From: Pseudomonas sp. NC02
GTDB lineage: Bacteria; Pseudomonadota; Gammaproteobacteria; Pseudomonadales; Pseudomonadaceae
NCBI RefSeq assembly: GCF_002874965.1
Contig: NZ_CP025624.1
Location: 868,001 to 932,000 of the forward strand
Length of the DNA stretch: 64,000 nt
Direction of reading: 5' to 3'
Shown: positions 25,398 to 35,350 of the stretch, in pieces
How positions within the stretch are numbered: position 1 is the first letter of the stretch
Layout: the number at the start of each line of letters is the position of its first letter
Notes under the pieces: generated by a model
Seen by the model: only the letters and a program-made list of their open reading frames with translations
What the model was told of the DNA's origin: nothing
Database searches by the model: none
Position numbers and translations under genes: made by a program

Positions 25398-25401
<4 letters not shown>

Positions 25402-25874
25402 TCAAATACCCAATGACCGTCCAGGGCGCAAAAGCCCTGGAAGAAGAGCACGCCCACCTGACCAAGGTCGTCCGTCCGAAGCTGAGCCAGGACATCGGTA
25501 CGGCCCGGGAATTGGGTGACCTGAAGGAAAACGCTGAATACCATGCTGCCCGCGAGCAGCAAGGTATGGTCGAGGCGCGGATCCGTGACATCGAAGGCCG
25601 CCTGCAGAATTCTGTGGTTATCGACGTCACGACCATCCCGCATACCGGCAAGGTGATTTTCGGCACCACCGTGGAAATCGCCAACGTCGAGACTGACGAA
25701 AGCGTGGTTTACCACATCGTGGGTGAAGACGAGGCCGACTTCAAACTCGGCAAGATCTCCGTCGGTTCGCCGCTGGCCCGCGCCTTGATTGCCAAGGAAG
25801 AGGGTGACGTGGTGGCCGTCAAAACGCCTGGTGGCGTGATCGAGTACGAGATTGTCGAAGTTCGTCACATCTGA
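25398..25874 (+). CDS. greA: Transcription elongation factor GreA
   Basis: Rescues backtracked RNA polymerase by stimulating transcript cleavage. 158 residues. N-terminal coiled coil with the acidic tip region ([20 protein letters not shown], about 35-54) and C-terminal FKBP-like domain. Start overlaps the carB stop; here the frame reads [14 protein letters not shown]. Confidence 0.97.
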
Positions 25875-25879
25875 AAGAC

Positions 25880-25902
25880 GGCGCCCGCTTCGTGCGGGCG
25901 CC
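25880..25902 (+). other. Hairpin abutting the start codon after greA
   Basis: GGCGCCCGC-TTCGT-GCGGGCGCC ends on the base before the ATG at 25903. No U-tract follows. It may terminate greA weakly or hide the next gene's start. Confidence 0.6.
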
Positions 25903-26307
25903 ATGCTTTGGCAGTTTGCCCAGATGCTTTGGGTTGGCGGCCTATGGCTGTTACATATTGGTGTGCTGCCGGCGCTGGGCCTGATTGGCCTGGCACCGTT
26001 GCTGATCGATGAGGTCAGCGGATTATTAAGCGCGTTGCTGGTAGGTTTTGCAGCGGCGTGCGTGACGCTTCAGGCGCTGGTGCTGATCAAGGCCGAAGGC
26101 TTGGGGAGTCTGTGGCGGGATATTCGCGGGCAACTGCTGTTGATGGCGCTGTATGCGTGCGCAATGTTTTGCGTGGTGCGCATCTTTCTGCCGGAGGCGT
26201 TGCGCTGGCAGCTGTTCAGCTATCTTGTGCTAGGGTTTTCCGGGTTGGTGCTGGTTGTACAGCCGGCGCCAGGATGGAGTGGCAGGGCGTGCGAAGCACG
26301 CCCGTGA
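25903..26307 (+). CDS. DUF4149-like small integral membrane protein
   Basis: 134 residues, four hydrophobic segments (about 5-25, 30-55, 70-90, 100-120), basic C-terminus. Resembles DUF4149 (TMEM205-like) proteins that follow greA in other pseudomonads; function unknown. The start is uncertain: ATG 25903 lies immediately after a stable hairpin with no free SD, while an in-frame TTG at 25852 would overlap greA by 23 bases and be coupled to it. Confidence 0.7.
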   Translation: MLWQFAQMLWVGGLWLLHIGVLPALGLIGLAPLLIDEVSGLLSALLVGFAAACVTLQALVLIKAEGLGSLWRDIRGQLLLMALYACAMFCVVRIFLPEALRWQLFSYLVLGFSGLVLVVQPAPGWSGRACEARP

Positions 26308-26315
26308 CCCTTGTT

Positions 26316-26624
26316 TCACTTGAAGCGGTGTACGTTCGACAGTTGCTTGTTGGCGCTGAAGTTCTTGCGATACAGCAGCGCCATCTTGCCGATGACCTGA
26401 ACCAGGTCCGCTTTGCCAGCCTTGCACAGTTCTGCAATAGCTGCCAGGCGCGCCTCGCGATCAAGGATGCTGACCTTGATCTTGATTAGCTCGTGATCGC
26501 CCAATGCGCGTTCAAGTTCGGCTAACACACCTTCAGTCAAACCGTTGTCAGCCACAATCAAAACTGGTTTCAGATGGTGGCCAATGGATTTGTACTGTTT
26601 CTTCTGCTCTTGAGTGAGCGGCAT
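26316..26624 (-). CDS. yhbY: CRS1/YhbY RNA-binding protein
   Basis: 102 residues comprising a single CRM domain, an IF3-C-like fold that binds rRNA and is associated with large-subunit assembly. Family marks: SIGHHLKPVLIVADNGLTEGVLAELERAL (long run of conserved positions from about 13) and the GKADLVQVIGKMALLYR end. Divergent from rlmE, convergent on the membrane protein gene with only 8 bases between stops. Confidence 0.93.
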   Translation of the reverse strand: MPLTQEQKKQYKSIGHHLKPVLIVADNGLTEGVLAELERALGDHELIKIKVSILDREARLAAIAELCKAGKADLVQVIGKMALLYRKNFSANKQLSNVHRFK

Positions 26625-26729
26625 AATCTGACCCCTGCGTCTGATCTTGTAAAAAGCGGCGGCCAGTTTACCCGAGCGAGTCCGGGACCGCCCAGTTAAT
26701 CACGACCCGTTTTATTTTCGAGGTGGCCC

Positions 26730-27380
26730 GTGGCCCGTTCCAAAACTAGCCTTAAGTGGCTGCAAGAGCATTTCAACGACCCTTACGTCAAAATGGCGCA
26801 AAAGGATGGCTACCGTTCCCGGGCCAGCTACAAACTGCTGGAGATCCAGGAAAAGGACAAGTTGATCCGTCCTGGCATGAGCGTTATCGACCTGGGTGCC
26901 GCCCCGGGTGGCTGGTCCCAGGTGACCAGTCGTCTGATTGGTGGACAAGGTCGTTTGATCGCTTCCGACATCCTGGAAATGGACAGCATCCCTGACGTGA
27001 CCTTTGTTCACGGCGATTTTACCCAGGACGAAGTGCTGGCACAGATCCTTGAGGCCGTCGGAAATTCGCAGGTAGACCTTGTGATTTCCGATATGGCCCC
27101 CAATATGAGTGGATTACCGGCTGTTGATATGCCGCGAGCCATGTTCTTGTGCGAATTGGCACTGGACCTGGCAGGACGGGTACTGCGTCCGGGTGGTGAC
27201 TTCCTGGTCAAGGTCTTCCAGGGTGAAGGCTTCGACGAGTATCACAAGAACATCCGCAAACTGTTCGACAAGGTACAGACACGCAAGCCTGACTCTTCCC
27301 GGGACAGGTCTCGCGAGCAGTATTTGCTGGGTCGCGGCTTCCGTGGCATTGAAGGCGCTGCCAGTGAAGAGCGTTTTTGA
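26730..27380 (+). CDS. rlmE: 23S rRNA 2'-O-ribose U2552 methyltransferase (RrmJ/FtsJ)
   Basis: Methylates U2552 of 23S rRNA in late 50S assembly. 216 residues. SAM motif [14 protein letters not shown] near 52-65, catalytic K-D-K(-E) set including the Lys of [10 protein letters not shown] and the Asp of [13 protein letters not shown] (near 118). GTG start with GAGGTGG just upstream. Followed by ftsH, the usual pair. Confidence 0.96.
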   Translation: MARSKTSLKWLQEHFNDPYVKMAQKDGYRSRASYKLLEIQEKDKLIRPGMSVIDLGAAPGGWSQVTSRLIGGQGRLIASDILEMDSIPDVTFVHGDFTQDEVLAQILEAVGNSQVDLVISDMAPNMSGLPAVDMPRAMFLCELALDLAGRVLRPGGDFLVKVFQGEGFDEYHKNIRKLFDKVQTRKPDSSRDRSREQYLLGRGFRGIEGAASEERF

Positions 27381-27571
27381 GAAATTTGACGGAGGCGATA
27401 GGTTTTTTTATATCGCTTTCGTCACGAAGCTTTACGAATATTGTGTAGTCAAAGTTTCACAAAGGGTTACAGACGGCGCCTGCCAGAGTTGTAGGTAATG
27501 TAGTAAGTTAGGCCGGTGAATATCATGCGAAGCACGCGCCAGTAGCGGAGCTTGCTTCAGAGGGTAGTTAA

Positions 27572-29491
27572 TTGAACGATATGGCAAAGAATCTGATCCT
27601 GTGGTTGATCATCGCGGCTGTCCTCGTGACGGTGATGAACAACTTCTCCAGCCCTAACGAGCCGCAGACCCTCAACTATTCCGACTTCATCCAGCAAGTT
27701 AAGGATGGCAAGGTCGAGCGCGTAGCAGTTGATGGCTACGTGATTACCGGCAAGCGCAACGATGGCGACAGCTTCAAGACCATCCGTCCGGCAATCCAGG
27801 ACAATGGCCTGATCGGCGACCTGGTGGATAACCACGTGGTTGTTGAAGGCAAGCAGCCTGAGCAGCAGAGCATCTGGACCCAACTCCTGGTGGCCAGCTT
27901 CCCGATACTGGTGATTATCGCCGTGTTCATGTTCTTCATGCGCCAGATGCAAGGTGGTGCGGGAGGCAAGGGCGGGCCGATGAGCTTCGGCAAGAGCAAG
28001 GCGCGCCTGCTTTCCGAAGATCAGGTGAAAACCACCCTGGCTGACGTTGCTGGTTGCGACGAAGCCAAGGAAGAAGTGGGCGAACTGGTTGAGTTCCTGC
28101 GCGATCCGGGCAAGTTCCAGCGCCTGGGTGGCCGTATTCCTCGCGGTGTGCTGATGGTTGGCCCGCCAGGTACCGGTAAAACCCTGTTGGCCAAGGCCAT
28201 TGCCGGCGAAGCCAAAGTACCTTTCTTCACGATTTCCGGTTCCGACTTCGTCGAAATGTTCGTCGGTGTAGGTGCCAGCCGTGTTCGCGATATGTTCGAA
28301 CAGGCCAAGAAGCACGCTCCGTGCATCATCTTCATCGATGAAATCGACGCCGTTGGTCGCCATCGTGGCGCCGGCATGGGCGGCGGTCATGATGAGCGTG
28401 AGCAGACGCTTAACCAGTTGCTGGTTGAGATGGACGGCTTTGAAATGAACGACGGCATCATCGTGATCGCCGCAACCAACCGTCCAGACGTACTCGACCC
28501 CGCGTTGCTGCGTCCGGGCCGTTTTGACCGTCAGGTCGTTGTCGGGTTGCCAGACATCCGTGGTCGTGAGCAGATCCTGAAAGTGCACATGCGCAAAGTG
28601 CCAATGGGCGACGACGTGGCTCCGGCCGTGATTGCCCGTGGTACTCCAGGCTTCTCCGGTGCCGACCTTGCCAACCTGGTGAACGAGGCGTCGCTGTTTG
28701 CCGCCCGTACCGGCAAGCGCATCGTTGAAATGAAGGAGTTCGAGCTGGCGAAAGACAAGATCATGATGGGCGCCGAGCGCAAATCCATGGTCATGTCCGA
28801 GAAAGAGAAGCAGAACACCGCTTATCATGAAGCCGGTCACGCCATTGTTGGTCGCGTTGTGCCTGAGCATGACCCGGTCTACAAGGTATCGATCATTCCT
28901 CGTGGCCGGGCGCTGGGCGTCACCATGTTCCTGCCGGAAGAGGATCGCTACAGCCTCTCCAAGCGTGCCTTGATCAGCCAGATCTGCTCGCTGTATGGCG
29001 GCCGGATCGCCGAAGAGATGACCCTGGGCTTCGATGGTGTTACCACCGGTGCCTCCAACGACATCATGCGTGCCAGCCAGATTGCACGGAACATGGTGAC
29101 CAAGTGGGGTCTGTCGGAGAAACTCGGTCCTTTGATGTATGCCGAGGAAGAAGGCGAAGTATTCCTGGGTCGCGGTGGTGGTGGTCAAGCTGCCAGCTTC
29201 TCCGGCGAGACAGCCAAGCTGATCGACTCCGAGGTGCGCAGCATCATTGACCAGTGCTACGGCACGGCCAAGCAGATCCTCACCGACAACCGCGACAAGC
29301 TCGACGCCATGGCTGATGCCCTGATGAAGTACGAGACCATTGATGCCGAGCAGATTGACGACATCATGGCCGGTCGTACGCCTCGCGAGCCTCGCGATTG
29401 GGAAGGTGGTTCGGGTACTTCGGGCACGCCGCCAGTGGTACAGAACGAACGCCCTGAAGCCCCGATCGGCGGCCCTGCTGCTGACCATTAA
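27572..29491 (+). CDS. ftsH: ATP-dependent zinc metalloprotease FtsH
   Basis: Membrane-anchored AAA+ protease. 639 residues. Two membrane segments (about 8-27 and 103-122), AAA domain with GPPGTGKT near 197 and second region of homology [19 protein letters not shown], zinc site HEAGH near 420. The TTG at 27572 has AGAGGG 7 bases upstream; the ATG at 27581 (MAKNLILW) has no SD at proper distance, so TTG is preferred. The 190-base gap before it shows no clear heat-shock promoter. Confidence 0.97.
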   Translation: MNDMAKNLILWLIIAAVLVTVMNNFSSPNEPQTLNYSDFIQQVKDGKVERVAVDGYVITGKRNDGDSFKTIRPAIQDNGLIGDLVDNHVVVEGKQPEQQSIWTQLLVASFPILVIIAVFMFFMRQMQGGAGGKGGPMSFGKSKARLLSEDQVKTTLADVAGCDEAKEEVGELVEFLRDPGKFQRLGGRIPRGVLMVGPPGTGKTLLAKAIAGEAKVPFFTISGSDFVEMFVGVGASRVRDMFEQAKKHAPCIIFIDEIDAVGRHRGAGMGGGHDEREQTLNQLLVEMDGFEMNDGIIVIAATNRPDVLDPALLRPGRFDRQVVVGLPDIRGREQILKVHMRKVPMGDDVAPAVIARGTPGFSGADLANLVNEASLFAARTGKRIVEMKEFELAKDKIMMGAERKSMVMSEKEKQNTAYHEAGHAIVGRVVPEHDPVYKVSIIPRGRALGVTMFLPEEDRYSLSKRALISQICSLYGGRIAEEMTLGFDGVTTGASNDIMRASQIARNMVTKWGLSEKLGPLMYAEEEGEVFLGRGGGGQAASFSGETAKLIDSEVRSIIDQCYGTAKQILTDNRDKLDAMADALMKYETIDAEQIDDIMAGRTPREPRDWEGGSGTSGTPPVVQNERPEAPIGGPAADH

Positions 29492-29499
29492 GGTTTGAA

Positions 29500-30351
29500 A
29501 TGACTTCTGCGTTGTCCTCGACCCGGTTGCCTTGCGGCAGCCGGGTTCTTGATTTGGCCCATACACACGTTATGGGCATTCTTAATGTAACCCCTGATTC
29601 CTTTTCCGATGGTGGTCGCTTCAGTCAGCTTGATGCTGCGTTGCGCCATGCGGAAGCGATGGTGGCTGCCGGTGCGACTCTGATTGACGTCGGTGGCGAA
29701 TCAACCCGGCCCGGCGCGCGCGCAGTTTCTCCCCTGGAGGAACTGGAACGGGTTGCTCCGATTGTCGAGCGTATCCATCAAGAGCTGGACGTCATCATCT
29801 CTGTCGACACCTCGACCCCTGCCGTTATGCGCGAAACTGCGCGGCTGGGTGCAGGGTTGATCAACGATGTGCGCTCTTTGCAGCGCGATGGCGCTCTGGA
29901 TGCGGCCGCCGCGACGGGGCTGCCGGTTTGTCTGATGCATATGCTTGGCGAGCCGGGCACGATGCAGGACGACCCGCATTACGACAATCTGGTCGGTGAA
30001 GTGAAAGGCTTCCTTGCTGAGCGCATGGCTCAATGCGCGGCGGCGGGGATTGCTCCCGAGCGGATAATCCTCGACCCGGGATTTGGCTTTGCCAAGACCT
30101 TGCAGCACAATTTAAGCCTGTTCAAGCATATGGAATCCCTGCATGCCCTTGGTCGCCCCTTGTTGGTCGGGGTTTCGCGCAAGAGCATGATAGGTCTGGC
30201 GTTGAATCGTCCCGTGGGTGAGCGGCTGCATGGCGGCCTGGCACTTGCGGCACTTGCCGTGGTCAAGGGTGCGCGCATCTTGCGCGTGCATGACGTGGCC
30301 GAGACGATAGATGTAGTGCGGATGATCGCAGCGGTTGAATCAGCCGAATAA
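29500..30351 (+). CDS. folP: Dihydropteroate synthase
   Basis: Condenses 4-aminobenzoate with the pterin pyrophosphate in folate synthesis; sulfonamide target. 283 residues, TIM barrel. Signatures [14 protein letters not shown] (about 25-38) and [11 protein letters not shown] (about 63-73), plus RKSMIG (near 227). Close downstream of ftsH (8-base gap), upstream of glmM. Confidence 0.97.
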   Translation: MTSALSSTRLPCGSRVLDLAHTHVMGILNVTPDSFSDGGRFSQLDAALRHAEAMVAAGATLIDVGGESTRPGARAVSPLEELERVAPIVERIHQELDVIISVDTSTPAVMRETARLGAGLINDVRSLQRDGALDAAAATGLPVCLMHMLGEPGTMQDDPHYDNLVGEVKGFLAERMAQCAAAGIAPERIILDPGFGFAKTLQHNLSLFKHMESLHALGRPLLVGVSRKSMIGLALNRPVGERLHGGLALAALAVVKGARILRVHDVAETIDVVRMIAAVESAE

Positions 30352-30367
30352 GAATGATGGAGCACTT

Positions 30368-31705
30368 ATGACTAAAAAGTATTTTGGCACCGATGGCATT
30401 CGCGGTCGGGTCGGCGAATTCCCGATTACTCCCGATTTCATGCTCAAGCTGGGCTGGGCCGCCGGCATGGCGTTCCGCAGCATGGGGGCCTGCCGTATCC
30501 TGGTGGGTAAGGACACGCGTATCTCGGGTTATATGTTTGAGTCTGCGCTGGAGGCAGGTCTGTCTGCTGCCGGCGCTGATGTGATGCTGTTGGGGCCGAT
30601 GCCTACGCCGGCGATCGCTTACCTGACACGTACCTTTCATGCTGAAGCCGGTATCGTGATCAGCGCTTCGCACAATCCCCATGATGACAACGGCATCAAG
30701 TTCTTCTCGGGCCAGGGCACCAAGCTGCCGGATGAGATCGAGCACATGATCGAAGAGTTGCTGGATGCGCCGATGACCGTCGTCGAATCGAGCAAGCTGG
30801 GCAAGGTTTCGCGGATTAACGACGCTTCCGGCCGTTACATCGAGTTCTGCAAAAGCAGCGTGCCAAGCAGCACCAATTTTGCCGGGTTGAAGGTCGTCAT
30901 CGACTGCGCCCACGGCGCGACGTACAAAGTCGCACCGAGTGTGTTCAAGGAGCTTGGCGCAGACGTTACTGTACTGTCGGCGCAGCCGAACGGCCTGAAC
31001 ATCAACGACAACTGCGGCTCAACCCACATGGGGCAGTTGCAGGCGGCTGTCCTGGCTGAGCATGCCGACTTGGGCATCGCGTTCGATGGTGATGGCGACC
31101 GCGTATTGATGGTCGACCACACTGGCGCGATCGTCGATGGCGACGACCTGTTGTTCATCATCGCCCGTGACCTGCATGAGCGTAACAAGCTGCAAGGCGG
31201 CGTCGTCGGTACCTTGATGAGCAATCTTGGCCTGGAACTGGCCCTGGCAGATCTGGGGATCCCGTTTGTGCGCGCCAATGTCGGTGACCGCTACGTGATT
31301 GCCGACCTGCTGGAGCGTAATTGGCAGGTGGGTGGCGAAAATTCCGGTCATATCGTCTGCTTCCAGCACACGACTACCGGGGATGCGATCATTGCGGCGC
31401 TGCAGGTGCTGCTGGCGCTGCGTCGCCGTGAAGAAAGCCTGGCCCAGGCGCGGCAGGCGTTGCGCAAGTGCCCGCAAGTGCTGCTCAACGTGCGCTTTGC
31501 AGGCGGTGACAACCCTATCGAGCATCCGGCTGTCAAAGAGGCCAGTGAGCGCGTGACTGCCGCCATGGCGGGGCGTGGTCGGGTCTTGCTGCGCAAGTCG
31601 GGTACCGAGCCTTTGGTGCGTGTAATGGTCGAGGGCGAGGACGAAACACAGGTTCGCGGCTATGCCGAAGAGCTGGCAAAACTGGTAACTGAAGTTTGCG
31701 CCTGA
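30368..31705 (+). CDS. glmM: Phosphoglucosamine mutase
   Basis: Converts glucosamine-6-P to glucosamine-1-P for peptidoglycan and LPS. 445 residues. Catalytic phosphoserine Ser101 in [11 protein letters not shown], metal loop DGDGDR near 242-247, sugar loop GGENSGH near 326, phosphate loop [12 protein letters not shown] near 407. ATG at 30368 with GGAG upstream, 16 bases after folP. Confidence 0.97.
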   Translation: MTKKYFGTDGIRGRVGEFPITPDFMLKLGWAAGMAFRSMGACRILVGKDTRISGYMFESALEAGLSAAGADVMLLGPMPTPAIAYLTRTFHAEAGIVISASHNPHDDNGIKFFSGQGTKLPDEIEHMIEELLDAPMTVVESSKLGKVSRINDASGRYIEFCKSSVPSSTNFAGLKVVIDCAHGATYKVAPSVFKELGADVTVLSAQPNGLNINDNCGSTHMGQLQAAVLAEHADLGIAFDGDGDRVLMVDHTGAIVDGDDLLFIIARDLHERNKLQGGVVGTLMSNLGLELALADLGIPFVRANVGDRYVIADLLERNWQVGGENSGHIVCFQHTTTGDAIIAALQVLLALRRREESLAQARQALRKCPQVLLNVRFAGGDNPIEHPAVKEASERVTAAMAGRGRVLLRKSGTEPLVRVMVEGEDETQVRGYAEELAKLVTEVCA

Positions 31706-31771
31706 ATTCGGCTTGCCAGTGATGATGTGGTTGGGTAACATCTGCGCCCACTTTGACCGACGAGGTACAGC

Positions 31772-32527
31772 ATGCGTCGCACTATGGTAGCTGGTAACTG
31801 GAAGATGCACGGTACCCGCGCCAGTGTCGCTGAGCTGATCAATGGCCTTCGTCATTTGGCCTTGCCTAGCGGTGTTGATGTCGCGGTATTCCCGCCTTGC
31901 TTGTATATCAATCAAGTGATTGATGGCTTGAAAGGCAAGTCGATCCAGGTCGGCGCGCAGAACTCTGCGGTGGAATCCATGCAAGGTGCGTTGACCGGTG
32001 AGATTGCACCGAGTCAGCTGGTTGATGCGGGTTGCTCCCTGGTGCTTGTTGGGCACTCCGAGCGCCGCCAGATCATGGGCGAGCGTGATGGGACACTCAA
32101 TCGCAAATTCGCGGCGGCACAGGCTTGCGGCTTGGTTCCGGTGTTGTGCATAGGGGAGACCCTTGAGCAGCGTGAGTCCGGTAAAACTCTTGAGGTTGTC
32201 GGGCGTCAGCTGGGCAGCATCATCGAGGAGCTGGGAGTCGGTGCCTTTGCAAATGCAGTAATTGCTTACGAGCCGGTCTGGGCCATTGGCACCGGGCTGA
32301 CTGCTTCGCCGCAACAGGCGCAGGATGTGCACGCAGCCATCCGCGCGCAGTTGGCGGCAGAGAATTCTGAGGTCGCACGAGGTGTGCGGCTTCTATACGG
32401 CGGCAGCGTGAAGGCGGCCAATGCGGTCGAACTGTTCGGCATGCCGGATATCGATGGGGGGCTCATTGGTGGAGCTTCCCTGAATGCAGATGAGTTCGGT
32501 GCGATCTGTCGCGCCGCGGGAAACTGA
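31772..32527 (+). CDS. tpiA: Triose-phosphate isomerase
   Basis: Interconverts dihydroxyacetone phosphate and glyceraldehyde 3-phosphate. 251 residues. N-K-H catalytic start NWKMHG (9-14), catalytic His in GHSERR near 96, Glu in [11 protein letters not shown] near 168, phosphate loop YGGSVKAAN near 210. SD ACGAGG ahead of the ATG. Separated from secG by 4 bases. Confidence 0.97.
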   Translation: MRRTMVAGNWKMHGTRASVAELINGLRHLALPSGVDVAVFPPCLYINQVIDGLKGKSIQVGAQNSAVESMQGALTGEIAPSQLVDAGCSLVLVGHSERRQIMGERDGTLNRKFAAAQACGLVPVLCIGETLEQRESGKTLEVVGRQLGSIIEELGVGAFANAVIAYEPVWAIGTGLTASPQQAQDVHAAIRAQLAAENSEVARGVRLLYGGSVKAANAVELFGMPDIDGGLIGGASLNADEFGAICRAAGN

Positions 32528-32531
32528 AAAA

Positions 32532-32915
32532 ATGCTGGAAACAGTCATCGTTGTTTTTCATCTGCTGGGTGCACTGGGCGTAGTTGCTCTGGTTTTGCTG
32601 CAGCAGGGTAAAGGTGCGGACGCTGGTGCGTCTTTCGGGGCAGGTGCTTCAAATACTGTGTTCGGAAGCCAAGGTTCCTCTACCTTTCTTAGTAAGTTTA
32701 CTGCTATACTTGCCGCCGGTTTCTTCATAACCAGCTTGGGGTTAGGTTACTTTGCTAAAGAGAAAGCTCATGTGCTGACTCAAGTAGGTCTCCCAAACCC
32801 AGCAGTGTTGGAAGTACCAAAAGCAAAACCGGCTTCTGATGATGTCCCGGTGCTTCAAGAGCAAAAGTCGGCTACTCCAGCGACTGACGTACCTCCAGCT
32901 CAAGAGCAGAAGTAA
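32532..32915 (+). CDS. secG: Preprotein translocase subunit SecG
   Basis: Small SecYEG subunit. 127 residues: two membrane helices (about 3-22 and 54-74) around the conserved [22 protein letters not shown] loop (about 24-45), then a long hydrophilic C-terminal tail rich in Ala/Pro/Gln. ATG 32532 directly after tpiA; SD is weak, suggesting coupling. Confidence 0.95.
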   Translation: MLETVIVVFHLLGALGVVALVLLQQGKGADAGASFGAGASNTVFGSQGSSTFLSKFTAILAAGFFITSLGLGYFAKEKAHVLTQVGLPNPAVLEVPKAKPASDDVPVLQEQKSATPATDVPPAQEQK

Positions 32916-32936
32916 GAAGGTTGTAAACGCTGTATT

Positions 32937-33022
32937 GCCGAGGTGGTGGAATTGGTAGACACGCAACCTTGAGGTGGTTGTGCCCATAGGGTGTAGGGGT
33001 TCGAGTCCCCTTCTCGGTACCA
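32937..33022 (+). tRNA. tRNA-Leu (anticodon GAG)
   Basis: 86 nt with encoded CCA. Acceptor GCCGAGG pairs with TCTCGGT (two G-U pairs), anticodon stem CAACC/GGTTG with loop TTGAGGT, so anticodon GAG. Long variable arm of a type II tRNA, T-arm GGGGTTCGAGTCCCC. Follows secG by 21 bases and is probably cotranscribed. Confidence 0.96.
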
Positions 33023-33033
33023 ATTATCAGGAG

Positions 33034-33056
33034 AGCCCGCTGTTGCGGGCTTTCTT
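33034..33056 (+). terminator. Terminator after tRNA-Leu
   Basis: AGCCCGC-TGTT-GCGGGCT followed by TTCTT. Confidence 0.85.
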
Positions 33057-33073
33057 GTAGGTGGAAGGTTACA

Positions 33074-33102
33074 TTGACCCTGTAAGGGATCGGTCGTATA
33101 CT
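33074..33102 (+). promoter_or_regulatory. Sigma-70 promoter of tRNA-fMet
   Basis: TTGACC, 17-base spacer, TATACT, then a GC-rich discriminator (TCCGCCCC), as expected for a stringently controlled stable-RNA promoter. It lies 17 bases before the tRNA 5' end. Confidence 0.85.
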
Positions 33103-33118
33103 TCCGCCCCAGCTTTGT

Positions 33119-33195
<77 letters not shown>

Positions 33196-33205
33196 GTTTT
33201 AGCGG

Positions 33206-33228
33206 AGCCCCTTTTAAGGGGCTTTTTG
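33206..33228 (+). terminator. Terminator after tRNA-fMet
   Basis: AGCCCCTT-TT-AAGGGGCT followed by TTTTGTT. Confidence 0.9.
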
Positions 33229-33272
33229 TTAGCTGGACACTTTCAACGCCGCTGTTCGACGGCGTTTCAAGG

Positions 33273-33297
33273 ATGGGCGTTTCGCCCATTTTTTTAT
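33273..33297 (+). terminator. Second terminator-like hairpin before rimP
   Basis: ATGGGCG-TTT-CGCCCAT followed by TTTTTTATTTT, 39 bases before the rimP start. It must be read through, or lie upstream of the rimP promoter; possible leader attenuator of the nusA operon. Confidence 0.8.
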
Positions 33298-33335
33298 TTT
33301 GCACAGCATGCACATACATGCACGAGGGGGTTCAG

Positions 33336-33794
33336 GTGTCGAGCAAGCTAGAAGAGTTGCAGGCCTTGTTGGCCCCGGTGGTCGTGGCCCTAGGCTATGA
33401 ATGCTGGGGTATTGAGTTTTCGGCTCAAGGTCGCCACTCAATGTTGCGCGTTTATATCGATAAAGAGGGCGGCGTGCTGGTGGACGATTGTGCCATTGTC
33501 AGCCGTCAGATCAGCGGTGTCCTGGATGTTGAAGATCCGATCTCCGTTGAATACACCCTCGAAGTTTCCTCGCCTGGCATGGAACGCCCACTGTTCACTA
33601 TTGATCAGTTTGCAAAATTTGCCGGTGAACAAGTGAAGATCAAGCTGCGCTCTCCCTTTGAAGGGCGACGCAACTTTCAGGGCCTTCTGCGCGGTGTAGA
33701 AGAGCAGGACGTCGTGGTGCAGGTAGAAGACCATGAGTTCCTGTTGCCGATCGATATGATCGACAAGGCCAACATTATTCCCAGTTTTGACTGA
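33336..33794 (+). CDS. rimP: Ribosome maturation factor RimP
   Basis: Needed for 30S subunit maturation. 152 residues from the GTG at 33336, which has GAGGGGG 5 bases upstream; the frame extends further but the family start is [13 protein letters not shown]. Two domains (DUF150 N and C): [15 protein letters not shown] in the middle and [11 protein letters not shown] at the end. First gene of rimP-nusA-infB. Confidence 0.97.
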   Translation: MSSKLEELQALLAPVVVALGYECWGIEFSAQGRHSMLRVYIDKEGGVLVDDCAIVSRQISGVLDVEDPISVEYTLEVSSPGMERPLFTIDQFAKFAGEQVKIKLRSPFEGRRNFQGLLRGVEEQDVVVQVEDHEFLLPIDMIDKANIIPSFD

Positions 33795-33841
33795 GACGCG
33801 GATCCCGCGGATCCAATGGCTTGCGAAAGGCGAGGCGTACG

Positions 33842-35323
33842 ATGAGCAAAGAAGTACTGCTGGTTGTTGAGTCGGTATCCAATGAAAAGGGCGTACCGGC
33901 AAACGTGATTTTTGAAGCGCTGGAGCTGGCCCTGGCCACTGCTACCAAAAAGCGTTTTGAAGACGAAGTTGATCTGCGTGTGGAAATCAACCGCCACACC
34001 GGTGCCTACGAGACTTTCCGTCGCTGGACGGTCGTCGAAGAAGCCGATCTTGATGATCCGGCCATCGAAACCTGGCCGAGCAAGGTTGCTGAAACGCATC
34101 CGGGCGCCCAGGTCGGTGATGTCGTCGAAGAAAAGATCGAATCCATCGAGTTCGGCCGCATCGCTGCACAGACTGCCAAGCAAGTCATCGTGCAGAAGGT
34201 CCGCGAAGCCGAGCGCGCTCAAGTCGTTGACGCTTATCGCGAGCGCCTGGGGGAAATCATCTCCGGCACCGTGAAAAAAGTCACCCGCGACAACGTGATC
34301 GTCGACCTGGGTAACAACGCTGAAGCGTTGCTGGCCCGCGAAGACATCATTTCCCGCGAAACTTTCCGGGTTGGCGTGCGCTTGCGTGCGCTGCTCAAGG
34401 AAATCCGCACCGAGAACCGCGGCCCTCAGTTGATCCTGTCGCGTACCGCGCCGGAAATGCTGATCGAGCTGTTCCGCATCGAAGTGCCGGAAATTGCCGA
34501 AGGCCTGATCGAAGTCATGGCTGCGTCCCGCGATCCGGGTTCACGCGCCAAGATCGCGGTCCGCTCCAAGGACAAACGCATCGACCCGCAAGGCGCTTGC
34601 ATTGGTATGCGCGGTTCGCGCGTCCAGGCAGTGTCGGGCGAATTGGGCGGTGAGCGTGTGGACATCGTCCTGTGGGACGATAACCCTGCGCAGTTCGTGA
34701 TCAACGCAATGTCGCCTGCTGAAGTGGCGGCAATTATCGTTGACGAGGATGCCCATGCAATGGACATCGCCGTTGGCGCAGACAATCTGGCTCAGGCCAT
34801 CGGTCGCGGTGGTCAGAACGTACGTTTGGCCAGCCAGTTGACCGGCTGGACCCTGAACGTGATGACCGAATCGGACATCCAGGCTAAGCAGCAAGCAGAA
34901 ACCGGTGACATCCTGCGCAACTTCATCGACGAGCTGGAAGTCGACGAAGACCTGGCACAGGTGCTGGTAGATGAAGGCTTCACCAGCCTGGAAGAGATTG
35001 CCTACGTACCGTTGGAAGAAATGCTCAACATCGACGGCTTTGACGAAGACACCGTCAACGAGCTTCGCGCTCGGGCCAAGGATCGTTTGTTGACTAAAGC
35101 CATCGCTACTGAGGAAAAGCTGGCAGACGCCCATCCGGCCGAAGACCTGCTCTCGCTTGAGGGTATGGACAAGGATTTGGCGATGGAACTGGCGGTGCGC
35201 GGCGTAATTACCCGCGAAGACCTGGCCGAGCAGTCTATTGACGACCTGCTCGACATCGACGGCATTGACGATGATCGTGCCGGCAAGTTGATCATGGCCG
35301 CCCGAGCCCATTGGTTCGAGTAA
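33842..35323 (+). CDS. nusA: Transcription termination/antitermination factor NusA
   Basis: Binds RNA polymerase and modulates pausing, termination and antitermination. 493 residues: N-terminal polymerase-binding domain (1-125), S1 (about 135-200), two KH domains (about 230-345, with [21 protein letters not shown]), and two C-terminal acidic helix-hairpin repeats (about 365-420 and 440-490). ATG at 33842. Confidence 0.98.
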   Translation: MSKEVLLVVESVSNEKGVPANVIFEALELALATATKKRFEDEVDLRVEINRHTGAYETFRRWTVVEEADLDDPAIETWPSKVAETHPGAQVGDVVEEKIESIEFGRIAAQTAKQVIVQKVREAERAQVVDAYRERLGEIISGTVKKVTRDNVIVDLGNNAEALLAREDIISRETFRVGVRLRALLKEIRTENRGPQLILSRTAPEMLIELFRIEVPEIAEGLIEVMAASRDPGSRAKIAVRSKDKRIDPQGACIGMRGSRVQAVSGELGGERVDIVLWDDNPAQFVINAMSPAEVAAIIVDEDAHAMDIAVGADNLAQAIGRGGQNVRLASQLTGWTLNVMTESDIQAKQQAETGDILRNFIDELEVDEDLAQVLVDEGFTSLEEIAYVPLEEMLNIDGFDEDTVNELRARAKDRLLTKAIATEEKLADAHPAEDLLSLEGMDKDLAMELAVRGVITREDLAEQSIDDLLDIDGIDDDRAGKLIMAARAHWFE

Positions 35324-35350
35324 TTAGGCGCGGCCTGAGGAGAGAAGTGC

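Noticed and set aside
27381..27571. Possible heat-shock promoter before ftsH
   Set aside because: TTGA-like boxes are present, but none has a CCCCAT partner at proper spacing.
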